Below are positions 50,454 to 58,572 of a stretch of DNA of 62,836 bases, one piece after another. Made by a program: the position numbers and the translations under genes. Origin of the DNA: DATJGF01 sp035495315 (GTDB lineage: Bacteria; Verrucomicrobiota; Verrucomicrobiia; Limisphaerales; UBA8199); the NCBI GenBank assembly GCA_035495315.1, contig DATJGF010000199.1:1-62836 (forward strand). Reading direction: 5' to 3'. How positions within the stretch are numbered: position 1 is the stretch's first letter; every line of letters begins with the position of its first letter. Below the pieces are notes generated by a model. It ran no database searches, was not told the DNA's origin, and saw nothing but the letters and a program-made list of their open reading frames with translations.

Positions 50454-51719
50454 TTAAATCGCTTTGCCACACAACGAAGGAGACTCGTGAAGCCCCTCCT
50501 GCTTAAGAATGAGATCCTGGAGACGTGGCCTGGTCAGCAATTCAAGAATCTGGTCGCAGCATAATTGCTTGTTAAAATGCTTTTGGGCGAATGATCGCGC
50601 CGCGCGCCCGCGCTTTCGACGTTCACTGGGATTGAGCGCCTGCTCAACGGCGCGAAGCAGACCTTTTATGTCGCCCTGGTCCACGACCCAGCCGCCGCCT
50701 GCGTTGAGAATCCATGATGCAATTTCACAATCGCGTCCCCCAACATAGAGAACAGGCCGCCCGACGGCGAAGCTGCCCTGAAGTTTGCTCGGGACCATCA
50801 TACCCTGCCATGCCGAATCAAGGCTCGCGAGGTGGACATCCCCGGCGCACAAATGCTCGCGCAGCTGCTGTTGCGGAACATAATCCAGAAACTCAATTCG
50901 CGCGCGAGGCTGGGCTCGCGCGGTCGACTCGAGTTCGTGACGCCGTTTTCCGCCTCCTGAAAAGACCCAAAGAGGTCCTGAACCTGCGAGGTGTTCGGCC
51001 GCCTGAAAAAACTCCGTGAATCGGTGTCCCCTTCCCATATTGCCCGAATAGAGAAACACGACATCATTTGCCGGCCAGCCGCGCTGCTTGCGCAAAGGAT
51101 TCGATTGGTCAGCAGGCCAGGGTAGAAGTTCCGAGTCACTCCAGAGCGGGAGCCAATCAACGGGATGGTTCGTATAACTCGAAAGGTTGTCGGCCACTGT
51201 TGGGCCCAGGGTTAGGACACGGGCGGCATCGGCCAATTGAAAGCGGGTGAGCTTGCTCAACAGACGAAAGACCGCCCTCTTTTCCCTGACTATTCCATGC
51301 GCGGAAAGGATGTCAGGATAAAGATCCATGATCCAATGGGCGTGACGACACGCGTATCTCTTTGCAGCGAGTTTACCCAGTAACCCAAGGTAAGGCGGCG
51401 TGGTGAGCGAGAGGATCAGGTCGGGCCGGTGGTCAGCAAAACCGAGCGCATAGACCAGGGCAGAGTAGTAGGAGGCGTAATCGACGATTTTGCCAATCGT
51501 GCCGATGCGGCCAAAGGCGGTCGAAGGCAGGCGCGCGATTTCGACCCCATCCCGGATTTCGCGCGCGGGATGGTGCCCTTTACCGTCATAGCAGCGCTTC
51601 GAGCAGATTACTTTGACCTGGTGCCCCGATTGGATAAGGGCACGGGCCAAGTCGTGCAGGTAATTGCCGGTCGGCGCGATGTCAGGCGGGTAATACTGGT
51701 TTAAGAGAAGAAACCGCAT
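50454..51719 (-). CDS. Glycosyltransferase family 4 (GT-B fold)
   Basis: A 421-residue retaining glycosyltransferase. The N-terminal Rossmann domain has the typical opening RFLLLNQYYPPDIAPTGNYL and GHQVKVICSKRCYDG; the C-terminal donor-binding domain has VVFLYSGNMGRGHRF, FVFSGGGKRRHELE-like WVFSGGGKRR, FLDYVPQQQL and the acceptor/donor loop around SLDSAWQGMMVPSKLQGSFAVGRPV in pieces. It resembles WcaI/WbuB-type transferases that add sugars to exopolysaccharide or O-antigen lipid intermediates. No signal peptide. It lies downstream of the nucleotidyltransferase-GHMP kinase fusion on the same strand, separated by a palindromic element. Confidence 0.9.
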   Translation of the reverse strand: MRFLLLNQYYPPDIAPTGNYLHDLARALIQSGHQVKVICSKRCYDGKGHHPAREIRDGVEIARLPSTAFGRIGTIGKIVDYASYYSALVYALGFADHRPDLILSLTTPPYLGLLGKLAAKRYACRHAHWIMDLYPDILSAHGIVREKRAVFRLLSKLTRFQLADAARVLTLGPTVADNLSSYTNHPVDWLPLWSDSELLPWPADQSNPLRKQRGWPANDVVFLYSGNMGRGHRFTEFFQAAEHLAGSGPLWVFSGGGKRRHELESTARAQPRARIEFLDYVPQQQLREHLCAGDVHLASLDSAWQGMMVPSKLQGSFAVGRPVLYVGGRDCEIASWILNAGGGWVVDQGDIKGLLRAVEQALNPSERRKRGRAARSFAQKHFNKQLCCDQILELLTRPRLQDLILKQEGLHESPSLCGKAI

Positions 51720-51729
51720 TGTTTATTGC

Positions 51730-51887
51730 ATCGCCACAAAAGGCACAAAGAACACGAAAAGGGGCTGTTGCCCAAATGCTTTTTCGGAAGGCCGAGCGTC
51801 CACGAGGCCCAAATATCTCTAGGGGCATTTGGGGCCTCGCGGGAGCTCCGTCTTTGATGCGTTCCCTCTGTGCCACTTTGTGGCGAT
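51730..51887. repeat. Nested inverted-repeat element (MITE/REP-like), 158 bp
   Basis: Outer arms ATCGCCACAAAAGGCACAAA (51730-51749) and, inverted, 51866-51887 match with one indel and two changes. Inside lies a second hairpin: CGAGGCCCAAAT (51803-51814) pairs with ATTTGGGGCCTCG (51827-51839) with one bulged G. The element fills the whole space between the glycosyltransferase start and the end of the fusion gene. The CACAAAGGCACAAAGA-like arms resemble intergenic repeats common in environmental Verrucomicrobia and Planctomycetes. No transposase and no clear target duplication. Confidence 0.65.
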
Positions 51888-51893
51888 TCCCTT

Positions 51894-53099
51894 TCAAAAT
51901 TCATTGCGGCGAATTTTGATCTTTATCGCATCTGCGATGACGGCCTCACTTACCAGGATCAGATACCCTCCGCCGCCCGCGCCCGACAGTTTCCAGCCCA
52001 AAGCTTTGGCTTGATAACGCGCAATCGTAGCGCGGATCGAATCGTCGACCATTCTCGGGAACATCGCCACCTGCGCCCTGAACGATTCGCGGAAGCACCG
52101 GCCGAAGACTTTCAAATCACGTTGCAGGATCGCGCGCCAGCATTGGTCGGCGGCCTGCGCCAGCGCTTTGGCGCCTTCGGCAGTGATTTGGGTTTTGGTA
52201 AGGACATCGTAGTCGGTCTGGCGCGGCCCGAGCGTAACGAGGTAAAGGTGTTGTTGGAGCCATTCAAGGATCCGTTCGTCGTTGTTTGAGGTGATGCAGT
52301 CTGGCCAATAATCCCCTACGTAATCCAGTCGGTTCAAGGCCGGAAAGACAATGCCGATGGCGTCCTGGGACCCCGAAAACTGGGTTGTACCAGGTGGGTT
52401 TTCGTAAGAGAACAAAATCCGTGCAATCTTTTCGCGGTCGCCGTGGGGCAGTTCGGTATGCCAGAGCTCGATCGCGCGTTTGCGCGAGCTCGTCGCCATG
52501 CCGCTACGTTCCGTGAACTCGAATGTCGGCTCGATCGAGATAGTCAGGACCGGGCCAGGGGCGAGTTTGCCGACGAACGGCTGATCCAGCCAGCCGCCGG
52601 CAAGATCAATGCGGTACGGGATTTGGGTTTGCTGGAGCCCGGACGTCGAGTGAACCCCAAAATGCCCACGCGTCACTGGTTGCAGCACGACATATTGAAT
52701 GCCGAGCTGGGCGCAGAGCCGTTTTTTGCCCAGGGTGTTGGCGTCGGCATTGACTACAAAGACGTCAGGCCGGAGCGCTTTGAGCTGCTCGCTGAAATCC
52801 ATGATGCCTGAACCGCTATTTATGAAACAGGCTTTGACGTGACGCACGGCTTCTACTAGGTATTTTCGCTCGCGTTGAGTGTTGACGGGGCAACGCCCCC
52901 TGAGCATTTTCACCGTTTCGTCCGATCCTATGCCGACATATAAATCCCCGTAGGTGGCGGCCGCTTCGAGAAATTGCACATGCTCGCTGTGCAACGTCTC
53001 GAAGCACCCGCTGACGAAAACTTTCTTTGCGGTCCCGTGGTTGCAGTTCATTTGATAGCCCAGCAGCTCGAACTTCCCAAACGCGCATAATGGGCGCAT
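51894..53099 (-). CDS. Nucleotidyltransferase-GHMP kinase fusion
   Basis: A protein of 401 residues (or 385 from an ATG at 53051, which is equally likely). Residues about 25-150 are a cytidylyltransferase-like domain: VFVSGCFETLHSEHVQFLEA with the active-site motif HSEH in place of HXGH, YVGIGSDETVKML, and a late HSTSGL. Residues about 155-400 are a GHMP kinase: IPYRIDLAGGWLDQPF, the phosphate-binding region TQFSGSQDAIGIV, and the C-terminal KLSGAGGGGYLIL. The arrangement parallels HldE (heptose kinase plus adenylyltransferase) but with a GHMP instead of a PfkB kinase. Likely product: a nucleotide-activated sugar for surface glycans, in line with the glycosyltransferase next door. Confidence 0.85.
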   Translation of the reverse strand: MRPLCAFGKFELLGYQMNCNHGTAKKVFVSGCFETLHSEHVQFLEAAATYGDLYVGIGSDETVKMLRGRCPVNTQRERKYLVEAVRHVKACFINSGSGIMDFSEQLKALRPDVFVVNADANTLGKKRLCAQLGIQYVVLQPVTRGHFGVHSTSGLQQTQIPYRIDLAGGWLDQPFVGKLAPGPVLTISIEPTFEFTERSGMATSSRKRAIELWHTELPHGDREKIARILFSYENPPGTTQFSGSQDAIGIVFPALNRLDYVGDYWPDCITSNNDERILEWLQQHLYLVTLGPRQTDYDVLTKTQITAEGAKALAQAADQCWRAILQRDLKVFGRCFRESFRAQVAMFPRMVDDSIRATIARYQAKALGWKLSGAGGGGYLILVSEAVIADAIKIKIRRNEF

Positions 53100-53267
53100 A
53101 AACTGACATGATTGTCAATCAATTTATGTAGGTCCTGACGACTGTCCGAGGCCGGGCCGTCTCCGCGCGCTCTTGGGACAGCTTGCTGGGAACATGAACA
53201 GTAAAAACACAAGCTTGCCGCCCGTGGGGGCAGGAAATAATGTCAGCCAATTGCCGAAAAAAGCGTC

Positions 53268-54098
53268 ATGCGATCCGCACAGACTCACCGCTACATTCAT
53301 GGTTCCAAACCGAAGGAGCAGAAACGACTCTCGCTGTTGAACGAGTTGCTGAATCGAGCGTGCCTGGTGGAGCTGCAGCTTAAAGGCAACGAGGTCGTGC
53401 TCGATGTCGGCAGTGGGCTCGGACAATTTACGCGGGACATTGCGCGTGAGGTTTGCCCCGGCGGGCGCGTAGTTGGCATCGAGCGGGACAAGCAACAATT
53501 GAAGGAAGCTCAGCGTCAGGCTGACGAGGCGGGTGAAAGTGGTTTGGTGGAATGGCGTCGTGGTGACGCGCTGCAGCTCCCGCTGACGCGTCGCGAGTGG
53601 GGAACCTTTGACGTTGTCCACGCCCGGTTTGTGCTGGAGCATCTAAGGGAGCCAGAACGGGCCGTCGGGCAAATGGTGTCTGCGGTGCGACGCGGCGGCC
53701 GGGTTGTGCTTGCGGACGATGATCATCCGCTGCTGCATCTGTGGCCGGAGGTCCCGGATTTCGTCGAACTTTGGCAGGCGTACATGCGCGCCTATGAGCA
53801 TTTAGGATGTGACCCATTGGTTGGTCGACGCCTGGTGTCGCTCTTGCACGAGGCGGGCGCCCGATCGCTACGCAATCATTGGATTTTCTTTGGATCCTGC
53901 GCAGGCGCTGCCGAGTTTCCGGCATTTATGGACAACCTGATTGGCGTCATCGAGACTGCGCGCGAGGTGATGACGGGACCGGTCGGTTTCGATGAAAAAC
54001 AATTCAATCGAGCTTTGCGCGCCGTGCGCCAATGGGCTGGCCGTTCCGATTCCGCTCTTTGGCACGGCCTGAGTTGGGCGGAGGCTGTGCGTCCGTAA
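53268..54098 (+). CDS. Class I SAM-dependent methyltransferase (UbiE-like)
   Basis: A 276-residue soluble methyltransferase. Motif I is VVLDVGSGLGQFTRDIA (about residues 44-60), the strand-2 acidic residue is in RVVGIERDKQQ, motif II lies in VEWRRGDALQLPL, and motif III is around FDVVHARFVLEHL, with AVRRGGRVVLADDDHP after it. The pattern matches UbiE/arsenite-type family methyltransferases acting on small molecules; substrate unknown. It is divergent from the nucleotidyltransferase-kinase fusion and is followed by the small thiamine-binding-type gene on the same strand. Confidence 0.9.
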   Translation: MRSAQTHRYIHGSKPKEQKRLSLLNELLNRACLVELQLKGNEVVLDVGSGLGQFTRDIAREVCPGGRVVGIERDKQQLKEAQRQADEAGESGLVEWRRGDALQLPLTRREWGTFDVVHARFVLEHLREPERAVGQMVSAVRRGGRVVLADDDHPLLHLWPEVPDFVELWQAYMRAYEHLGCDPLVGRRLVSLLHEAGARSLRNHWIFFGSCAGAAEFPAFMDNLIGVIETAREVMTGPVGFDEKQFNRALRAVRQWAGRSDSALWHGLSWAEAVRP

Positions 54099-54193
54099 GT
54101 TTCCTTAGCGTAAGATCGCTAAACATTTGGCGGTTGTTGGGCGGCGCTAATGCTGCTGGACAGTCGCCCGATTTCGGGCAACGAATTGTTCAC

Positions 54194-54499
54194 ATGAATG
54201 TGATTGTTGATTTGTGCATCATTCCACTCGGCGTCGGTGTATCGTTATCTCCGTATGTGGCGGCCTGCGAGAAGGTGTTGGCCGAGGCTGGGCTTAAGAC
54301 AATGCTGCATGCGAATGGAACCAACATCGAAGGAGACTGGGACAAGGTGTTTGGCGCAATTAAGCAGTGCCACGAAGTTGTCCACGGTATGGGAGCTCCA
54401 CGGATTTCTACCATCATCAAGCTCGGTACACGAACCGACCGAGCCCAAACAATGGACCAGAAGGTGGCAAGTGTGCAGGCGAAATTAACAGGCCGGTAA
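54194..54499 (+). CDS. Thiamine-binding-type protein (MTH1187/YkoF-like, DUF77)
   Basis: A 101-residue protein of the MTH1187 family. It starts VIVDLCIIPLGVGVSLSPYV, the beta-alpha-beta ferredoxin-like opening, then AEAGLKTMLHANGTNIEGDW (the ligand-pocket segment) and GAPRISTIIKLGTRTD, all family-typical. Members form tetramers that bind thiamine or related pyrimidines in the cytoplasm. The ATG at 54194 is preferred; an in-frame start further upstream would run into the preceding methyltransferase gene. No thiamine genes or TPP riboswitch are nearby. Confidence 0.9.
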   Translation: MNVIVDLCIIPLGVGVSLSPYVAACEKVLAEAGLKTMLHANGTNIEGDWDKVFGAIKQCHEVVHGMGAPRISTIIKLGTRTDRAQTMDQKVASVQAKLTGR

Positions 54500-54523
54500 T
54501 CCTGTTAAAAATAGTTTTCGTGG

Positions 54524-56650
54524 TCAGGAAGGCGTATTGGCGACTCCTGCCAAGGGGAATTTGATGGTTCCGCCCCGTGTAGGTGAGATTCGTTTCGTGC
54601 CGCCCTGCGGAAGGTGCACTACGACCGCTGTGCAGTTCGCGGCCAGGGGCTTCAAGGTAAGCGTCGCCAAACCAGCTTGGCGGTCAACTTGCAACCTCAT
54701 GTTCAACGGCCCGAAAGGCGTTGCTATGCCATTGAGACGGGTGAGCATGCCCGCTCCAGTCCAGGAGGGTGGCAAGCCTTCAAGCAGATGGAGTTCGCTT
54801 CCCCGGTCTAATGCTAATAGATGGACGACGAGCCGGATGAACTCCGCGCTGGCCCAGTTGTGGGGCATATCGCCGACTTTTTTGAACGGCTGACCTTGCA
54901 ATGATTGTTCTTCACGCCAAATCAGAGTCGGCGCCGCATGATTGGCGAACGCGGTCAGGACTTGGGCAGCCTTGCGGCCGTTACCCTGCCACAGCAAGGC
55001 GTGGCCGTAAAAAGAGGCAAAGTAATTCCAAATGCCGGTCGCATCCCAACCGGTTCCGTAAACCATTCCTTCCCGCTCAGTGTTCTGTAACATCGCCAGC
55101 ATGTTTGCAACCAGCGGGTCGGATCGGGCAAAGATTTGGCCTGGGTAAACGGCCTGGCAGAAGGCCCATTGGCCCCTTTGTGGGAGATCCTGACCGTCCA
55201 TCCGGGCTGGCAGGTAGCGATGGCCCGAGGAATCGGTCCGCAGATCGCGTTGCGAGGCACGGTGAAAAGCGTCCATGAAGGCATCATATTCCTTCTGCCA
55301 GGTCGCTGCCGTATCGCGTTTGCCAAGCCAATGCGCGGCTTGAATGAAGGCATGAAGACCAGCCAGGTTCCAATAGGGATTGGTATATTCGTCGATTACT
55401 CCCCCGATGCCGCCATCCGGAAAGCCCGCCGGAAGCAGCCCGTCATCCAGCGGCGAAGCGTTGGTCAAAGTCTGGCCACGCAGCGCACGGATGTACTCCG
55501 CGATACGTTCGAGTTGCGGCCAAAGTGTTTCCAGCCAGGCCTTATCCTGGGTTAGCTGCGCGTGTCGCACGCACGTCCAGAGGACTATGCCGTTCTCCTT
55601 CGAATAATTGTCCATCACATGAATACTGCCATCCGGCCGCTGGTAGGTGAGTTCGTAAGCGACGCCGCTGCGGGCTTCCTTGCCTGCGCCGAGCATAGCC
55701 GCAGCTTCAAGCAGGAATGCCCCATCCACGATCCACAGGCCGCGATAGCAGGTCGGCCCCACCTGAAATGCCGGCAACCCTTTCTTGATCTCTCGCGCCT
55801 GCCAAATATTGCGAATGGACGAATCCACCAACGCTTGAACATTAGGGTCCGGGACTTCAATCCGCCCGTACGGCAGAGCCGCCTTCTCCCAATACTCTAT
55901 GGCACGCCGCCGGCTTGCAACGGCTTGCTCGACAGTGCAGGGAGCCTCTAGGGAGTTGGGAGCCTCTGCGTATTGCACCCAGAACTTAGCGAAGCCACCC
56001 GCGGCTACAACAACTTCTGCCAATTCGATCGTCCGTTGAGAGGCTGAGGTTGAGGTTAAACCGGCAATGTGCAGTGATGACGTGATCGCTTCTTTTTCCC
56101 CAACGTGCAGCTTTTGCTCTTCGGTATTAATCCTGAATGGCAAAGTGGTGTCGATGATCAACTGCGGATGCAAGGCGCGAGCACTCGCAGTGGTATTCCT
56201 CACGTGGACCAGCATCAAGTCCTTGCGTCCCGTCGGGGCACCGCTGGCCATGTCAACGCGGTCCGGTTCGACATTAGGAACCGCGAATGCTTCCTGTTCG
56301 ATTTCGAGCCCGTCGGCCGAGAACTTTGTCCGCACAATCGGTACCCGTGGTGAATGCAGGTCCTGATGTTGCCATGGGGCATTGGTAACCACTCGCAGGG
56401 AGAGACGGGTGGCAAATTCGCGCTGGCCGCCAACGTAGTGGTAGAGGAGTTCACCACTCCGATCCACGAGCGTCTTGCTCGAGTCGTCTGGAAAGCAGAT
56501 CGCAGTCTGCCATTCGGGCGGAGAGTTGTGAAAATCAACAGTGCTGTGGGCCCTTTCAGATGCCAGAGCGGTCGCGAACCAAAGCACGCCTAACGTCATC
56601 GTGCTGAGTGTTAAGGTGAATGTTTTTGAATTCGAAGAATTGACTTTCAT
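54524..56650 (-). CDS. Secreted six-hairpin glycoside hydrolase-like protein
   Basis: A protein of 708 residues from the ATG at 56650, with a signal peptide (LTLSTMTLGVLWFATALASE). Residues about 35-270 are a beta-sandwich; about 280-640 are an (alpha/alpha)6 barrel with CYRGLWIVDGAFLLEAAAML, RPDGSIHVMDNYSKENGIVLW in pieces, FPDGGIGGVIDEYTNPYWNLAG, and GTGWDATGIWNYFASFYGHAL; a C-terminal beta domain closes the chain. Acidic residues in WIVDGAF and VIDEYTN are candidate catalysts. The architecture resembles GH78/GH65-like enzymes, but the family is not secure. Third gene of a likely operon with the isomerase and the sugar porter. Confidence 0.75.
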   Translation of the reverse strand: MKVNSSNSKTFTLTLSTMTLGVLWFATALASERAHSTVDFHNSPPEWQTAICFPDDSSKTLVDRSGELLYHYVGGQREFATRLSLRVVTNAPWQHQDLHSPRVPIVRTKFSADGLEIEQEAFAVPNVEPDRVDMASGAPTGRKDLMLVHVRNTTASARALHPQLIIDTTLPFRINTEEQKLHVGEKEAITSSLHIAGLTSTSASQRTIELAEVVVAAGGFAKFWVQYAEAPNSLEAPCTVEQAVASRRRAIEYWEKAALPYGRIEVPDPNVQALVDSSIRNIWQAREIKKGLPAFQVGPTCYRGLWIVDGAFLLEAAAMLGAGKEARSGVAYELTYQRPDGSIHVMDNYSKENGIVLWTCVRHAQLTQDKAWLETLWPQLERIAEYIRALRGQTLTNASPLDDGLLPAGFPDGGIGGVIDEYTNPYWNLAGLHAFIQAAHWLGKRDTAATWQKEYDAFMDAFHRASQRDLRTDSSGHRYLPARMDGQDLPQRGQWAFCQAVYPGQIFARSDPLVANMLAMLQNTEREGMVYGTGWDATGIWNYFASFYGHALLWQGNGRKAAQVLTAFANHAAPTLIWREEQSLQGQPFKKVGDMPHNWASAEFIRLVVHLLALDRGSELHLLEGLPPSWTGAGMLTRLNGIATPFGPLNMRLQVDRQAGLATLTLKPLAANCTAVVVHLPQGGTKRISPTRGGTIKFPLAGVANTPS

Positions 56651-56747
56651 AAACGTCAGCGCTCGACCGAACTGCCCCATGCTACTCCCGGCCTGTGATG
56701 CTGTGAACGCGAAAAACTGCAAGAAAAGCGCACGCCCGCGCTCGTGT

Positions 56748-58502
56748 TCAAGTCCGCACGTACGCTTTAACGGTTGCCAATTCGGTTTGGGTGGCCGAGT
56801 TGGTCGGGCGAACAATGTACCGTCCAACCGCAGCTGGAATTATGAACGTTTCGGCATAATGAACCGGGAAGGGATCAAAGGCCCCATCAGGACTTTCCAC
56901 CACCGCCTCGTGCCCCTGGACGAGGTTGAGGACATTTACGCCACTAGCGGTGTCATGCGGGACTGGTTTTGTGAACCAGTGCCGGCGTGTCTCAATGAAT
57001 TCCAATTGATGCAATCCGGTCCGCTCTTCGCGCCACCCATTGCCGCTGCGGAGGTTGTGAATCTGATTAATCAGTTCTCGGCGAGCCCACTCCGTATCCC
57101 GCTCCCAGCAAATAACTTTTCGGCCGTGATTAAGATGAATAGGGCGCGGCTTGCCATCCAACCCCAAGCGCCCCCAGTCCCAGAGCTTGAAGGTGAAGAT
57201 GTAGGGGGTAGCACTGATTTCCAGGACCATGGAATTGGCCCCTGAGCAATGCACTGTTCCTGCCGGAATCAAAAAATGGTCGTGTTTTTGAGCCGGCCAG
57301 CAATTGGCATATCGATCGGCATTGAATGGCTTGCCGCCGGTTTCGGCTGCCTCGAGTTCGCCAAGCATAGCTGCCGGTTGGACGCCGGTCTTAAGTCCTA
57401 AATAAACATTAGCACCGGGCGCGGCATCCAAGAGGTAATAGCTCTCATCCTGAGTGTAAGCCATCCCAAACGTCCTGCGGATGTACTCAGTACTGGGATG
57501 CACCTGAAAAGAGAGATTGCCGCCACCCATTGTGTCCAGAAAATCAAACCGAATGGGGAACTCTGCTCCGAACCGGCGTTCGACCGCCTCTCCGAGCAAA
57601 GCGCGAGTCTGATTGAACACCAGGTCAAGCGCGGGTATCTCGACACGCACGCCTGCGAGATCCAGCAGCAAGCTGTTCTCCTCAGGCACACAATCGAAAC
57701 ACCAGCCGTAGTTTGGAGCCTCACCGTCCACGGCGCACACTTCCTTCATCCATTGCCCACCCCATGGAGCCGGATCAAAGAATGGAACCACCCGGAAAGG
57801 GCGCGTGACGGCCTGGCGCAATCCGCGGCGAACTGCTTCCCCGTCTGCCAACTTTGGTTCGGTGGAATTCGTGTCCAGCAGGAAATCCCATCTGCTGATC
57901 AGTGGCTGTTTCCAGCGGTCGCAGACGCGCCAATCGACGAAAAAGGCCTGCTTGTATTGCAGGTTAGGCGGCGCTTTGAGGTTCTCGAAACCAAGATTGC
58001 TGGCGTGCCCGCGGCGGAATCGATTTTGTGCCTCCCACCGCGCGAGATCGGCGTAGACCAAAAGGTTACCGGGCGCGATCAACGTCGCGCCGACACCCAC
58101 CACGAGGACCAGTCCCTGAGTCGGGCTATGTGCGCGCTGCCGCAGTTGCTCGATTTTTTGGGCATCGAAAAACTGCGGCAACGTCAAGTCGCTCATGAAG
58201 CCAAACACCGGATCATCGCCTCCCAAAAATGGGGCGATGAGGCCTTCAATTCGCTCGGGAGGTAGCAGGGCATCTTTCGCCCGAACGGTGACGACGGGAG
58301 AAAGCCTCCGCGCCAATTCCGCAGTGATTTGGTCCTCCGCCGCGCCGCAGTAGCACTCAACTACCAGGACGGTCTTTGCAGCACCGCGTTCGGCGACTGC
58401 TCGACGAAGGCGCTCAGCGATCCGTTCCCAGCCGGTTACGCAAACACCGTAGCTATCGGTAACCGCGATGACTGGGCTTTTGTCGTAATTTGATTCTCTC
58501 AT
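56748..58502 (-). CDS. manA: Class I mannose-6-phosphate isomerase with N-terminal extra domain
   Basis: A 584-residue protein. Residues about 205-584 are a type I phosphomannose isomerase: FFDPAPWGGQWMK, the zinc ligands in GGGNLSFQVHPSTEYIRR (Gln and His), DESYYLLDAAPGANVYLGL in pieces (Glu) and HDHFLIPAGTVHCSGANSMV in pieces (His). It would interconvert mannose 6-phosphate and fructose 6-phosphate. Residues 1-200 are an added alpha/beta domain (SPVIAVTDSYGVCVTGWERIA, VLVVECYCGAAEDQIT, LVLVVGVGATLIAPGN) that resembles nucleotide- or sugar-binding folds but has no Walker A; its role is unknown. It lies between the sugar porter (70 bases) and the glycosidase (97 bases). Confidence 0.85.
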   Translation of the reverse strand: MRESNYDKSPVIAVTDSYGVCVTGWERIAERLRRAVAERGAAKTVLVVECYCGAAEDQITAELARRLSPVVTVRAKDALLPPERIEGLIAPFLGGDDPVFGFMSDLTLPQFFDAQKIEQLRQRAHSPTQGLVLVVGVGATLIAPGNLLVYADLARWEAQNRFRRGHASNLGFENLKAPPNLQYKQAFFVDWRVCDRWKQPLISRWDFLLDTNSTEPKLADGEAVRRGLRQAVTRPFRVVPFFDPAPWGGQWMKEVCAVDGEAPNYGWCFDCVPEENSLLLDLAGVRVEIPALDLVFNQTRALLGEAVERRFGAEFPIRFDFLDTMGGGNLSFQVHPSTEYIRRTFGMAYTQDESYYLLDAAPGANVYLGLKTGVQPAAMLGELEAAETGGKPFNADRYANCWPAQKHDHFLIPAGTVHCSGANSMVLEISATPYIFTFKLWDWGRLGLDGKPRPIHLNHGRKVICWERDTEWARRELINQIHNLRSGNGWREERTGLHQLEFIETRRHWFTKPVPHDTASGVNVLNLVQGHEAVVESPDGAFDPFPVHYAETFIIPAAVGRYIVRPTNSATQTELATVKAYVRT

Positions 58503-58572
58503 CCGGTGAGAATTGTCATGGAGCTAAGGCCAACGAGGCGTTGCCGGCCGTCGTCTATACTTGCGAGCATCT

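Noticed and set aside
51717..51906. CATTG on both sides of the nested palindrome as a target-site duplication
   Set aside because: The two copies stand 8 and 14 bases from the arms, and one contains the start codon of the glycosyltransferase; five bases can match by chance.
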